Assembly: GCA_024742485.1 (NCBI GenBank)
Contig: JANSYK010000001.1
Span: forward strand, 2,356,001-2,420,000
Reading direction: 5' to 3'
Length of the DNA: 64,000 nucleotides
Source of the DNA: Alphaproteobacteria bacterium
Lineage (GTDB): Bacteria; Pseudomonadota; Alphaproteobacteria; Rhizobiales; Rhizobiaceae
Positions 39,289 through 48,311 of this stretch are shown here, one piece after another. The notes under the pieces were generated by a model. That model saw nothing but the letters and a program-made list of their open reading frames with translations. It had not been told where the DNA came from and searched no databases. The translations under genes and the position numbers were made by a program. Position 1 is the first letter of the stretch, and the number at the start of each line of letters is the position of its first letter.

Positions 39289-39437
39289 AGTCCTTGTTGA
39301 TGCGATTATGTTCGTTGATGTTCGCATATAGAGAGGATGGCCGTAAACTGCAATGTATTTTCCTTTACTTCATTTACTTGACGTATAGGTCAGCCGATGC
39401 AACCATTTCATCAGACACCGGCACAAGGGAGCCCTCC

Positions 39438-40604
39438 ATGCATTTGACCGACGAGCATGAGCAATTGCGCAGCACCGTCGCCCGCTTCATCGAGTCCGAT
39501 ATCAACCCCCATGTCGATGAATGGGAAAAGGCCGGACAGTTTCCGGCCCACTCACTTTTTGCAAAACTCGGCGCCCTTGGCCTGTTGGGGATCAAATACG
39601 ACCCGGCCTGTGGTGGACTCGGTCTCGATTTCTCCTACTCCATGGTCATGGCGGAAGAACTGGGATCGGTCACATGCGGCGGTGTTCCGATGGCGATCGG
39701 AGTCCAGACCGATATGTGCACGCCCGCGCTGAACCGCTTCGGATCGGAGGAGATGAAGCGCGAATGGCTGGCGCCGTCGATTGCCGGCGAGATGGTCGGC
39801 TGCCTCGGCGTGTCCGAGGCCGGCGGCGGCTCGGACGTGGCGGCGATCAGGACACAGGCCGTCACCGACGGGGATGACTATGTGATCAATGGCTCGAAGA
39901 TGTGGATCACCAATGGCCTGCAGGCTGACTGGTGCTGTCTGCTGGCCAATACCGGTGCTGACAGCGCAAACAATCAGGCGCATAAAAACAAGTCGCTGAT
40001 CATTGTGCCGATGGATGCAGCGGGCATCGAAAGACAGAAAATCGAAAAAATCGGCATGCATTCATCCGACACGGCCCAGCTGTTCTTTGACAATGTTCGG
40101 GTACCGCGGCGAAACCTTATCGGCCAGGAAGGCATGGGCTTTACCATGCAGATGCTGCAGTTTCAGGAGGAGCGTCTCTGGGTCGCGGCTTCCGGCCTCA
40201 AGGCGCTCGATCGCCTGATCGATCTGACCATCGATTACACCCGCGAACGCAAGGTTTTCGGCAAGGCGGTCCTCGACAATCAGACCGTGCATTTCCGGCT
40301 CGCCGAATTGCGCACCGAGGTCGAGGCATTGAGAGCACTGACCTGGAAAGCCATTGATGATTATGTCAGTGGGAAGGATGCGACGAAACTGGCCTCGATG
40401 GCCAAGCTGAAAATCGGCAGGCTTTATCGTGAGGTCGCCGATAGTTGCCTGCAATATTGGGGCGGCATGGGATTCACGGCCGACAATCCGGTCAGCCGGG
40501 CCTTTCGCGACGGACGGCTTGGCTCGATCGGCGGCGGTGCCGACGAAATCATGCTTGAAATCATCTGCAAGCTGGAAGGCACGGCACCGCGCGGTCCCAA
40601 CTAG
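39438..40604 (+). CDS. Acyl-CoA dehydrogenase
   Basis: CLGVSEAGGGSDVAAIRTQA, KMWITNG, QFRLAEL-like region, CLQYWGGMGFTADNPVSRAFRD. Confidence 0.95.
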   Translation: MHLTDEHEQLRSTVARFIESDINPHVDEWEKAGQFPAHSLFAKLGALGLLGIKYDPACGGLGLDFSYSMVMAEELGSVTCGGVPMAIGVQTDMCTPALNRFGSEEMKREWLAPSIAGEMVGCLGVSEAGGGSDVAAIRTQAVTDGDDYVINGSKMWITNGLQADWCCLLANTGADSANNQAHKNKSLIIVPMDAAGIERQKIEKIGMHSSDTAQLFFDNVRVPRRNLIGQEGMGFTMQMLQFQEERLWVAASGLKALDRLIDLTIDYTRERKVFGKAVLDNQTVHFRLAELRTEVEALRALTWKAIDDYVSGKDATKLASMAKLKIGRLYREVADSCLQYWGGMGFTADNPVSRAFRDGRLGSIGGGADEIMLEIICKLEGTAPRGPN

Positions 40605-40706
40605 ACCGTTTCACGTTTTGTCAGAAACGGGACAACGGTGACGGCCTTTGATTTTGTTGATGCATTCAGGCTTTGCCGATTCCGTCAAAACCTGAATTGC
40701 TCTAGA
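40602..40706 (+). repeat. Copy B of dispersed two-hairpin element
   Basis: TAGACCGTTTCACGTTTTGTCAGAAACG...ATTCAGGCTTTG-N10-CAAAACCTGAATTGCTCTAGA; nearly identical to copy at 47977. Confidence 0.9.
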
Positions 40707-40717
40707 TCAAAGGTGCT

Positions 40718-41323
40718 TCAGGCGTGAAAACTCGGTCTGTCGCGCATCGCGTCAGCCCATCGATTGACGTGGACACATTGGCCGGGGATGGGCATGTTCA
40801 GGCCATCGGCGATCATCAGGACCGTCATTGCCTGTACGTCAGCCATGGTGAAGGTGTCACCGGCAATGTAGGCGCGCCCGTCGGACATTTCGTCGTCCAG
40901 CCACACCCATTTATCAGGGATGGCCCTGCGCTGCGCCGCGGCGAATTCGGGCACTTGCTCCATCACGGCAGCAAACAGATCCATCGAATGGCGCACGAAA
41001 TTGCCATGGGTCATGAACAGCTGCATGTAAATGCGCTGGCTCCACATCTCGATATGGCCCTGCTCAAAAGGGTTTGTGCCCATAAGGGGACGGTCGGGGT
41101 ATACCGCTTCCAGATAGCGGCAGATGGCGAGGCTTTCGGTGATCATTCGGCCATCATCCAGCTCAAGAACCGGGAGTTCGCCCAGTGTGTTGAGCTGTTG
41201 AAATTCCCGGGAGCGTGTATCCGCGCCGAGTTCCATCTGCACCCGCGGGATCTCGATGCCCTTTTCGGCAATGAAGATCCGGACACGTTTGGTATTGCCG
41301 GATTGTGTATCGTAGAGCTTCAC
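40718..41323 (-). CDS. Glutathione S-transferase family protein (probable GTG start)
   Basis: MKLYDTQSGNTKRVRIFIAEKGIEI-like N-terminus, LPVLELDDGRMITESLAICRYLE. Confidence 0.92.
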   Translation of the reverse strand: MKLYDTQSGNTKRVRIFIAEKGIEIPRVQMELGADTRSREFQQLNTLGELPVLELDDGRMITESLAICRYLEAVYPDRPLMGTNPFEQGHIEMWSQRIYMQLFMTHGNFVRHSMDLFAAVMEQVPEFAAAQRRAIPDKWVWLDDEMSDGRAYIAGDTFTMADVQAMTVLMIADGLNMPIPGQCVHVNRWADAMRDRPSFHA

Positions 41324-41793
41324 GTGTTGGCCCCGTTCGCGAAACAAACCGCGAGGCGCTCGAGGCTGCCGCGCCATCCGCCGGTCAGTGCCTTTCGAGC
41401 GGCATCGGTTTGCAGGTTTTCATGGGTGATTCGGACCTCGACACCGCCGTCGCGCGGTTCGAATTCGACCGTCACGCGTGTCGGATTGCCGGACGCGTCC
41501 CGCCAGCCAGCCACCTGTTCCTCGGAAGCCCAGCTAAAGACAAGCCGTCGCGGTGGGTCAATATCAAGAAATGTGCCGAAATGGTGAAAACTCTCACCAT
41601 TGTCCGCCACCATCATAAAACGCCAGACGCCGCCCTTGCGGCAGTCGTGACTGAGCACTTTTGCCTGGTAGCCTGGAGGACCGAACCACTTTTCAATCGA
41701 CGCGGGATTGATCCAGGCGTCGAAGGTCGTTTCCGGCGAAGATGGGTAAAACCGACTGACCGACACGGTTTTCCCATCGGCTTGTCTGCTCAC
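41320..41793 (-). CDS. SRPBCC / AHSA1 domain protein (start approximate)
   Basis: VSRFYPSSPETTFDAWINPASIEKWFGPPGY, PPRRLVFSW, overlapping arsR stop. Confidence 0.88.
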   Translation of the reverse strand: MSRQADGKTVSVSRFYPSSPETTFDAWINPASIEKWFGPPGYQAKVLSHDCRKGGVWRFMMVADNGESFHHFGTFLDIDPPRRLVFSWASEEQVAGWRDASGNPTRVTVEFEPRDGGVEVRITHENLQTDAARKALTGGWRGSLERLAVCFANGANT

Positions 41794-42119
41794 GGCTGCT
41801 CCTCCAGGAACGTGCCCAATGCATCGAGCTTCTGCTCCCACAGCCTTGTGTGATGCGCGACCCAGGCTGACACCTCATCAAGCGGCGCGCCATCGAACCG
41901 GCAAACAATGTTGCGTCCCTTTTTGCTTCTGTGCATGAGCCCGGCACGCTCGAGCACATGCACATGCCGCGAGATCGCTGCAAAAGACATGTCATGCGGC
42001 TCGGCGAGTTCCCCGACACAGGCTTCTCCCTCGGCCAGACGGGCCAGGATCGCACGCCGCGTGGGATCCGCCAGAGCCAGAAATACATCATCCAGATCGG
42101 TTCGCGACTGCCGCACCAA
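41790..42119 (-). CDS. ArsR family transcriptional regulator
   Basis: LADPTRRAILARLAEGEACVGELAEPHDMSFAAISRHVHVLERAGL. Confidence 0.94.
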   Translation of the reverse strand: MVRQSRTDLDDVFLALADPTRRAILARLAEGEACVGELAEPHDMSFAAISRHVHVLERAGLMHRSKKGRNIVCRFDGAPLDEVSAWVAHHTRLWEQKLDALGTFLEEQP

Positions 42120-42139
42120 AGCTCCGCTCCATATTCATG

Positions 42140-42193
42140 TTCAACAAATATGTTAAATATCATGGTCACAGGAATATTCAACAAATTTGTTAA
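42140..42193. promoter_or_regulatory. Two ArsR-type palindromic sites upstream of arsR
   Basis: TTCAACAAATATGTTAA (42140-42156) and TTCAACAAATTTGTTAA (42177-42193); the second contains perfect AACAAATTTGTT. Confidence 0.6.
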
Positions 42194-42359
42194 GCAATTA
42201 TTGGATCGCGGCGATCAAATATAATCGCGTTCATTGACACACGGGGCCATGGGCAACCGTATTGCCCTGACTATATCCTTGTTGATACTCTGCGATTTGG
42301 AGGGATTCCAAACTGCGGCGGATGCAGGACGGGCCCAAAAGGGAGGAACACATAACACG

Positions 42360-43529
42360 ATGGCGGAGGTGTACTACTCTCCTTTTCTGGTGGGTGCGTC
42401 CGTGCTTGTCGCCATCATGGCGGCCTTCACCTGCCTGCGGTTGACCAGCGGCCTGCGGAATCTGTCGGTCACGCGCCGCAAGGTGCGCATCGCACAGGCT
42501 TCGATTGCACTCGGAGGCGGTATCTGGTCGATGCATTTCATCGGCATGCTGGCGGTAACCTTGCCCTTCGTTGTCACCTACGATCCGCTGCTGACGCTTG
42601 CATCGATGCTGCTGGCGATCCTGATTACCGGTTGCGGTTTGCTGCTGCTGCATTTCGGTGAGCGCACCAACTTGCGCATCCTGCTGGCCGGAACGCTGAC
42701 CGGCATCGGCATTGCTGCGATGCATTACACCGGCATGGCCGCCATCTCGGCCAATTGCATCGTCGCCTATCAGCCATTCGGAATTGCTCTTTCTGTCCTC
42801 ATTTCCATTGCCGCCTCGACACTGGCCATGTGGCTGGCCTACTCCACGCGGTCAATCCTGCGCACTGCTGTCGGTGCAATCGTTTTGGGACTTGCCGTGT
42901 CGGCCATGCACTATGTGGCGATGCTTTACACGACATTTACTCAGGCAACTGACTTGGTTGTGCAACCGATTCCGAGCCTCGATCCGCAAGTGCTTGCCAT
43001 CTCGGTGACGCTGACGGCTTTCGTCATCTGCGGCCTGTTTCTGCTGCTTGCCATGCCGATGGAACAGCCGGCAACCGCAATGCCGGAAGAAAAGCCGGAC
43101 CTCGGGAATGAAGGTAAAACCGATTCCGAACCCGAGGCCACGCGCGCGCGGGCGCCTGGAATGGCGCTGAGCCGTGCCAGTTCATCCGCACCACCGGCAA
43201 AGAACCGCATTCCCTACGAGAAGGAGGGAACCGTGCGCTTCATGTCCACGGATCGGATCTTGGCCATCGAAAGCGATGGGCACTACACGAGAATCCGAAC
43301 AGACGACGATGCCCTGTTCTGCCCCTGGTCGTTGTCGAAGGTTGAAAAGAGTCCACCGGCTGAAAAGTTCCTCAAGACCCACCGCCGGTTCCTGGTCAAT
43401 CCGGCGCATATCAAGGGGTTGAAGAAAGTCGGCGACCAGCTTTTCTGCTATGTCGGCAAGGCAACGGAGCTGGAAGTGCCCGTCAGCCGGGCCCGCGCCA
43501 AGGACCTGCGTAATCTCCTCGGAGTGTAG
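42360..43529 (+). CDS. MHYT-domain membrane sensor with C-terminal LytTR DNA-binding domain (CoxC/CoxH-like)
   Basis: MHFIGM, MHYTGM, MHYVAM repeats; C-terminal VRFMSTDRILAIESDGHYTRIRTDD...FLKTHRRFLVNPAHI LytTR. Confidence 0.9.
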   Translation: MAEVYYSPFLVGASVLVAIMAAFTCLRLTSGLRNLSVTRRKVRIAQASIALGGGIWSMHFIGMLAVTLPFVVTYDPLLTLASMLLAILITGCGLLLLHFGERTNLRILLAGTLTGIGIAAMHYTGMAAISANCIVAYQPFGIALSVLISIAASTLAMWLAYSTRSILRTAVGAIVLGLAVSAMHYVAMLYTTFTQATDLVVQPIPSLDPQVLAISVTLTAFVICGLFLLLAMPMEQPATAMPEEKPDLGNEGKTDSEPEATRARAPGMALSRASSSAPPAKNRIPYEKEGTVRFMSTDRILAIESDGHYTRIRTDDDALFCPWSLSKVEKSPPAEKFLKTHRRFLVNPAHIKGLKKVGDQLFCYVGKATELEVPVSRARAKDLRNLLGV

Positions 43530-43699
43530 GCCAAAGCCGAATGGTCGGTTGATGCACCATATGCTGCCAGGAGCGGTGCACGCATTTCCTCGCCAGCCGC
43601 CAAAAGCAGGGCCTTGATCGCCGGATCTGCGGAAAGCCGATGGGCGAGAATGCAGCCGGCCATGCCCGCACCGCAGATCACCAAATCAAATGCGTCCAT
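43530..43699 (-). pseudogene. N-terminal remnant of a GMC-family oxidoreductase
   Basis: MDAFDLVICGAGMAGCILAHRLSADPAIKALLLAAG (FAD-binding GxGxxG) but no continuation to a full GMC protein. Confidence 0.65.
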
Positions 43700-44077
43700 T
43701 CTGCACCACCCGGTAGTGAGCGCGAACGGTACAGACTATTCGGCACATTGAGAAGGCAGCGAACGCGATTGAGACTTGGATCGAAACGGTAAAATCTGGT
43801 GGTATAAGCAAATTCGGCGGCCGGCGTTGGTGTTGCCTCCTGAACCAAATATGAGCTGATCGAGCCCGCTCCCCTGCTCCGGTTTTTCGCGCAACGCGTT
43901 TCGAGACCTCGGTGGAAACTGGACGCCATGCCAAAGGCAAACGGTCCGGTTCCTCCTGCCGTTCATTCAGAAATACGACCGTTCGTGCAATATCCGGCGT
44001 CTTGGTGAAGCGCGATTTCCCCTTACCGATGCGCCGTTTCACAATGGATTCTGAAACACCGGTCTGGGAGGAAACAC

Positions 44078-44941
44078 ATGATACCCGGTTCTTTCGACTA
44101 TCATCGGCCAACTTCTGTGGACGAAGCCGTCGGCCTGCTGGCAGGACATGCCGGCAATGCGCTCATACTTGCGGGTGGCCACAGCCTGATCCCGATGATG
44201 AAATTGCGCATGGCAATGCCCGAACATCTCATCGACATTCAGGACATCGCGTCCCTGTCCTCCATTGAGGTCTCGGGACCGCAAATTGAAATCGGTGCGA
44301 ATGTCACCCAGGCTGAGCTGATCGCCTCGGAAGATCTGGAGCAGCATTGCCCGATCCTGCGCGAGACATCGCTGCAGATCGCCGACCCCCAGATTCGGAA
44401 TGTCGGCACGCTCGGTGGCAATGTCGCCAATGGCGATCCGGGCAATGACATGCCCGCCATCATGCAATTGCTCGACGCAACCTACGTGCTGAGCGGTCCG
44501 GACGGCAGCCGCGAGGTCAAGGCCCGCGACTTCTATGAGGCCGCCTATTTCACAACGCGTGACGAAGCGGAAATGCTGACATCCATTCGTTTCACCGCGC
44601 CGCCTGCCGGCCACGGATCGAGCTATATGAAGCAGAAACGCAAGATCGGCGACTATGCGACCGCTGCCGCTGGCGTTGTCCTCACCATGTCCGGCGATAC
44701 CTGCGCCAGCGCTTCGATTGGCCTGACCAATGTTGCCGACACGCCCCTATGGGCCGAAGACGCATCGAATGCGCTGATCGGAACAACACTGGACGACGCA
44801 GCCGTTTCCGCTGCCGTCGATGCCGCGAAAGCGATCACCGATCCCGCAGCCGACGGACGCGGCCCGGCGGAATACCGCACCCATGTCGCCGGCATCATGG
44901 TGCAGCGCGCCATCCAGGCAGCGCACCAGCGAGCCAACTGA
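44078..44941 (+). CDS. coxM: Aerobic carbon monoxide dehydrogenase medium (FAD) subunit
   Basis: [67 protein letters not shown]. Confidence 0.93.
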   Translation: MIPGSFDYHRPTSVDEAVGLLAGHAGNALILAGGHSLIPMMKLRMAMPEHLIDIQDIASLSSIEVSGPQIEIGANVTQAELIASEDLEQHCPILRETSLQIADPQIRNVGTLGGNVANGDPGNDMPAIMQLLDATYVLSGPDGSREVKARDFYEAAYFTTRDEAEMLTSIRFTAPPAGHGSSYMKQKRKIGDYATAAAGVVLTMSGDTCASASIGLTNVADTPLWAEDASNALIGTTLDDAAVSAAVDAAKAITDPAADGRGPAEYRTHVAGIMVQRAIQAAHQRAN

Positions 44942-45012
44942 AGACAGACAGAAGCGCCCGCACGCACGGGCAGCAGCTAACTCCACTCCAGCCACCACGA
45001 CGGAGGCACGAA

Positions 45013-45504
45013 ATGTCGAAAATAGACGTCAAGATGACCGTGAACGGCAAAGCGGTCGAAACCAAAACCGAGCCGCGCACCCTGCTGATCCATCTCTTGC
45101 GCGAGGACCTCAACCTGACCGGCCCACACATCGGCTGTGACACCAGCCACTGCGGTGCCTGCACAGTTGATCTCAACGGCAAATCGGTCAAATCCTGCAC
45201 GGTGTTTGCCGCCCAGGCAGAAGGCGCCGAGATCACCACGATCGAAGGCATTGCCAAGCCGGATGGCACCCTGCACGCCCTGCAGGAGGCCTTCCGCCAG
45301 CATCATGGCCTGCAATGCGGCTTTTGCACGCCGGGAATGATCACCCGGGCCTACCGGCTTCTGCAGGAAAACCCGAATCCGACCGAAGAGGAAATCCGCT
45401 ACGGCATCAGCGGCAATTTGTGCCGCTGCACCGGATACCAGAACATCGTCAAGTCAATCCAGGCCGCGGCCGAAGAGCTTTCCGTGAAGGAGGCAGCAGA
45501 ATGA
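45013..45504 (+). CDS. coxS: Aerobic carbon monoxide dehydrogenase small (2Fe-2S) subunit
   Basis: [26 protein letters not shown] and CGFCTPGM...[13 protein letters not shown] clusters. Confidence 0.95.
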   Translation: MSKIDVKMTVNGKAVETKTEPRTLLIHLLREDLNLTGPHIGCDTSHCGACTVDLNGKSVKSCTVFAAQAEGAEITTIEGIAKPDGTLHALQEAFRQHHGLQCGFCTPGMITRAYRLLQENPNPTEEEIRYGISGNLCRCTGYQNIVKSIQAAAEELSVKEAAE

Positions 45505-47918
45505 ACGTCCATGCTGATACCAAGGAGCGCGTCGAGAAACTTCAGGGCCTCGGCTCTTCGAGAAAACGCGTCGAGGATGCCCGCTTCACCCAGGGTGCCG
45601 GAAACTATGTCGATGACATCAAGCTGCCCGGCATGCTGTTTGGAGACTTTGCCCGCTCGCCCTATGGCCACGCCCGCATCAAGTCGATCAACAAGGACGC
45701 CGCACTCGCCGTCCCCGGCGTTGTCGCCGTCCTGACAGCGGAGGATCTCAAGCCGCTCAACCTGCATTACATGCCGACGCTTGCCGGGGATGTGCAGGCG
45801 GTGCTGGCCGATGAAAAGGTGCTGTTTCAGAACCAGGAAGTCGCCTTCATCGTCGCCGAGGACCGCTATATCGCGGCCGATGCGGCCGATCTGGTCGAGG
45901 TCGAGTATGAGGAACTTCCCGCATTGGTCGATGCCTTCAAGGCCATGGATGATGACGCGCCTCTGCTGCGCGAAGACATCAAGGACAAGATGGAAGGCGC
46001 GCATGGGCCCCGCAAACACCACAATCACATCTTCCACTGGGAGGAGGGCGATGAAGCCGGCGCCAACCAGGCGCTTGCCGATGCCGAAGTGACCGTCGAG
46101 GAAATGATCACCTATCAGCGCGTCCATCCCTGCCCGCTGGAGACCTGCGGCTGCGTCGCCTCAATGGACAAGATCAACGGCAAGCTGACATTGTGGGGCA
46201 CGTTTCAGGCGCCGCATGCCGTGCGCACGGTCGCATCGCTGATCACCAACATCCCGGAGCACAATATCCGTGTCGTCTCGCCTGACATCGGCGGCGGGTT
46301 CGGCAACAAGGTTGGCGTCTATGCCGGCTATATCTGTGCCGCTGTCGCCTCGATTGTCACCGGTGTGCCGATCAAGTGGGTGGAGGACCGGATCGAGAAC
46401 CTGTCAACAACCGCCTTTGCCCGCGACTATCACATGACCGGCAAGCTGGCGGCGACCAGGGACGGCAGGATCACGGGACTGCACTGCCACGTTTTGGCCG
46501 ACCATGGCGCCTTTGACGCCTGCGCCGATCCGACCAAGTTCCCGGCCGGTTTCTTCCACATCTGCACCGGCTCCTATGACATTCCGGTCGCCTATTGCGG
46601 TGTTGACGGTGTCTACACCAACAAGGCGCCCGGAGGTGTTGCCTATCGCTGTTCGTTCCGGGTGACGGAAGCGGCCTATATGATCGAACGGATGATCGAT
46701 GTGCTGGCCCGCAAGCTCGACATGGATCCGGCCGAATTGCGGATGAAGAACTTCATCCGCAAGGAACAGTTCCCCTACACGTCGGCGCTGGGCTGGGAGT
46801 ATGACAGCGGGGACTATCACACGGCCATGGACAAGGCGCTCGAAAGCGTCGACTACAAGGCACTGCGGGCCGAGCAGCAGGAGAACCGAGCCGCCTTCGA
46901 ACGTGGCGATACCCGCAAACTGATGGGAATCGGTGTGGCGTTCTTCACCGAAATCGTCGGAGCCGGTCCGGTGAAAAACTGCGACATTCTCGGCCTCGGC
47001 ATGTTTGACAGCTGTGAAATCCGCATTCATCCCACCGGCTCGGCCATCGCCCGTCTGGGAACGATCAGCCAGGGTCAGGGACACGCCACCACCTTTGCGC
47101 AGATTCTGGCAACCGAAATCGGCATTCCCGCCGAGGACATCACGCTGGAGGAAGGCGATACGGACACCGCGCCCTATGGTCTGGGCACCTATGGGTCCCG
47201 CTCGACACCGGTGGCCGGAGCGGCAACCGCCATGGCCGGCCGCAAGATACGCGCCAAGGCCCAGATGATCGCCGCCTATCTGCTGGAAGTGCACGAAGGC
47301 GACCTGGAATGGGATGTTGACCGCTTTCAGGTCAAGGGCAATCCGGACGCCCACAAGACGATGAAGGAAATCGCCTTTGCCTCCTACAACCAGGCCATTC
47401 CCGGCCTGGAGCCGGGGCTTGAAGCCGTCTCCTACTATGATCCGCCCAACATGACCTATCCGTTCGGCGCCTATATCTGCGTTGTCGACATCGATGTCGA
47501 TACAGGTGTCACGGATGTGCGGAGCTTCTATGCACTTGATGATTGCGGCACCCGCATCAATCCGATGATCATCGAAGGTCAGGTTCATGGCGGCCTGACG
47601 GAGGCGCTTGCAATCGCCATGGGGCAGGACATCTCCTATGACGAAATCGGCAATATCAGGGGCGGCAGCCTTCTGGACTTTTTCCTGCCGACAGCAGTCG
47701 AAACACCGCTCTGGCAGACCGACCACACGACCACCCCGAGCCCGCATCACCCGATCGGTGCGAAAGGTGTGGGCGAAAGCCCCAATGTCGGCGGCGTCCC
47801 GGCCTTTTCCAATGCCGTGCACGATGCATTTGCCCATAAGGGCCTGACCCATACCCAGATGCCGCATGACCATTGGCGGGTCTGGGAAACAGCCCGCAAA
47901 CTGGGGCTTACCGGTTGA
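45501..47918 (+). CDS. coxL: Aerobic carbon monoxide dehydrogenase large (Mo) subunit, form I
   Basis: 805 aa xanthine oxidase-family protein with active-site loop AYRCSFR (46641-46661), diagnostic of form I CoxL. Confidence 0.95.
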   Translation: MNVHADTKERVEKLQGLGSSRKRVEDARFTQGAGNYVDDIKLPGMLFGDFARSPYGHARIKSINKDAALAVPGVVAVLTAEDLKPLNLHYMPTLAGDVQAVLADEKVLFQNQEVAFIVAEDRYIAADAADLVEVEYEELPALVDAFKAMDDDAPLLREDIKDKMEGAHGPRKHHNHIFHWEEGDEAGANQALADAEVTVEEMITYQRVHPCPLETCGCVASMDKINGKLTLWGTFQAPHAVRTVASLITNIPEHNIRVVSPDIGGGFGNKVGVYAGYICAAVASIVTGVPIKWVEDRIENLSTTAFARDYHMTGKLAATRDGRITGLHCHVLADHGAFDACADPTKFPAGFFHICTGSYDIPVAYCGVDGVYTNKAPGGVAYRCSFRVTEAAYMIERMIDVLARKLDMDPAELRMKNFIRKEQFPYTSALGWEYDSGDYHTAMDKALESVDYKALRAEQQENRAAFERGDTRKLMGIGVAFFTEIVGAGPVKNCDILGLGMFDSCEIRIHPTGSAIARLGTISQGQGHATTFAQILATEIGIPAEDITLEEGDTDTAPYGLGTYGSRSTPVAGAATAMAGRKIRAKAQMIAAYLLEVHEGDLEWDVDRFQVKGNPDAHKTMKEIAFASYNQAIPGLEPGLEAVSYYDPPNMTYPFGAYICVVDIDVDTGVTDVRSFYALDDCGTRINPMIIEGQVHGGLTEALAIAMGQDISYDEIGNIRGGSLLDFFLPTAVETPLWQTDHTTTPSPHHPIGAKGVGESPNVGGVPAFSNAVHDAFAHKGLTHTQMPHDHWRVWETARKLGLTG

Positions 47919-47929
47919 GCCGAACACGG

Positions 47930-47953
47930 CGAAACCCGTTCCGGCGGGTTTCG
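47930..47953. terminator. Hairpin immediately downstream of coxL
   Basis: CGAAACCCG-ttccgg-CGGGTTTCG, 9-bp perfect stem, 12 nt after stop codon. Confidence 0.6.
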
Positions 47954-47976
47954 TCAACTGTGTGATTCGATGGACC

Positions 47977-48081
47977 AGACCGTTTCACGTTTTGTCAGAA
48001 ACGTGACAACGGTGACGGACTTTGATTTTGTTGATGCATTCAGGTTTTGCCGATTCCGTCAAAACCTGAATTGCTCTAGAG
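47977..48081 (+). repeat. Copy C of dispersed two-hairpin element
   Basis: Hairpin 1 47979-48013 (ACCGTTTCACGTTT...AAACGTGACAACGGT); hairpin 2 48038-48071 (ATTCAGGTTTTG-N10-CAAAACCTGAAT). Confidence 0.92.
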
Positions 48082-48301
48082 CGACGGGCGCTTAGATTGG
48101 ATCATTTGATGGGAGGAAATCGGTTCATTCGGCAAGGCGCGTCGCGCAGCGCGATGCAGAGTATCGGGCAAGCGGCGCAACACAGCCGATGGACCGATTT
48201 CCCCCACCCCAGAGAGGGAGAAGACATTGGAAACCGGTAGAAATTGGGCCCGTCGCTCTAACCTATATTTAAATGAACCAATCTAAGCGCCCGTTGCTCT
48301 A
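48077..48301. mobile_element. MITE-like element with ~29-bp terminal inverted repeats and flanking TA
   Basis: TA-GAGCGACGGGCGCTTAGATTGGATCATTT (48077-48107) versus AAATGAACCAATCTAAGCGCCCGTTGCTC-TA (48271-48301), 2 mismatches; internal inverted repeat 48115-48133/48185-48202. Confidence 0.75.
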
Positions 48302-48310
48302 ACCTATATT
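48248..48310 (+). repeat. 22-bp direct repeat pair at right end of the MITE-like element
   Basis: GCCCGTCGCTCTAACCTATATT (48248-48269) and GCCCGTTGCTCTAACCTATATT (48289-48310), 1 mismatch. Confidence 0.85.
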
Positions 48311-48311
48311 G

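Noticed and set aside
46404-47957. 517-aa antisense ORF opposite coxL
   Set aside because: Mirror ORF produced by high-GC codon bias; composition is His/Gly/Asp-rich and no family recognised, while the plus strand encodes CoxL.
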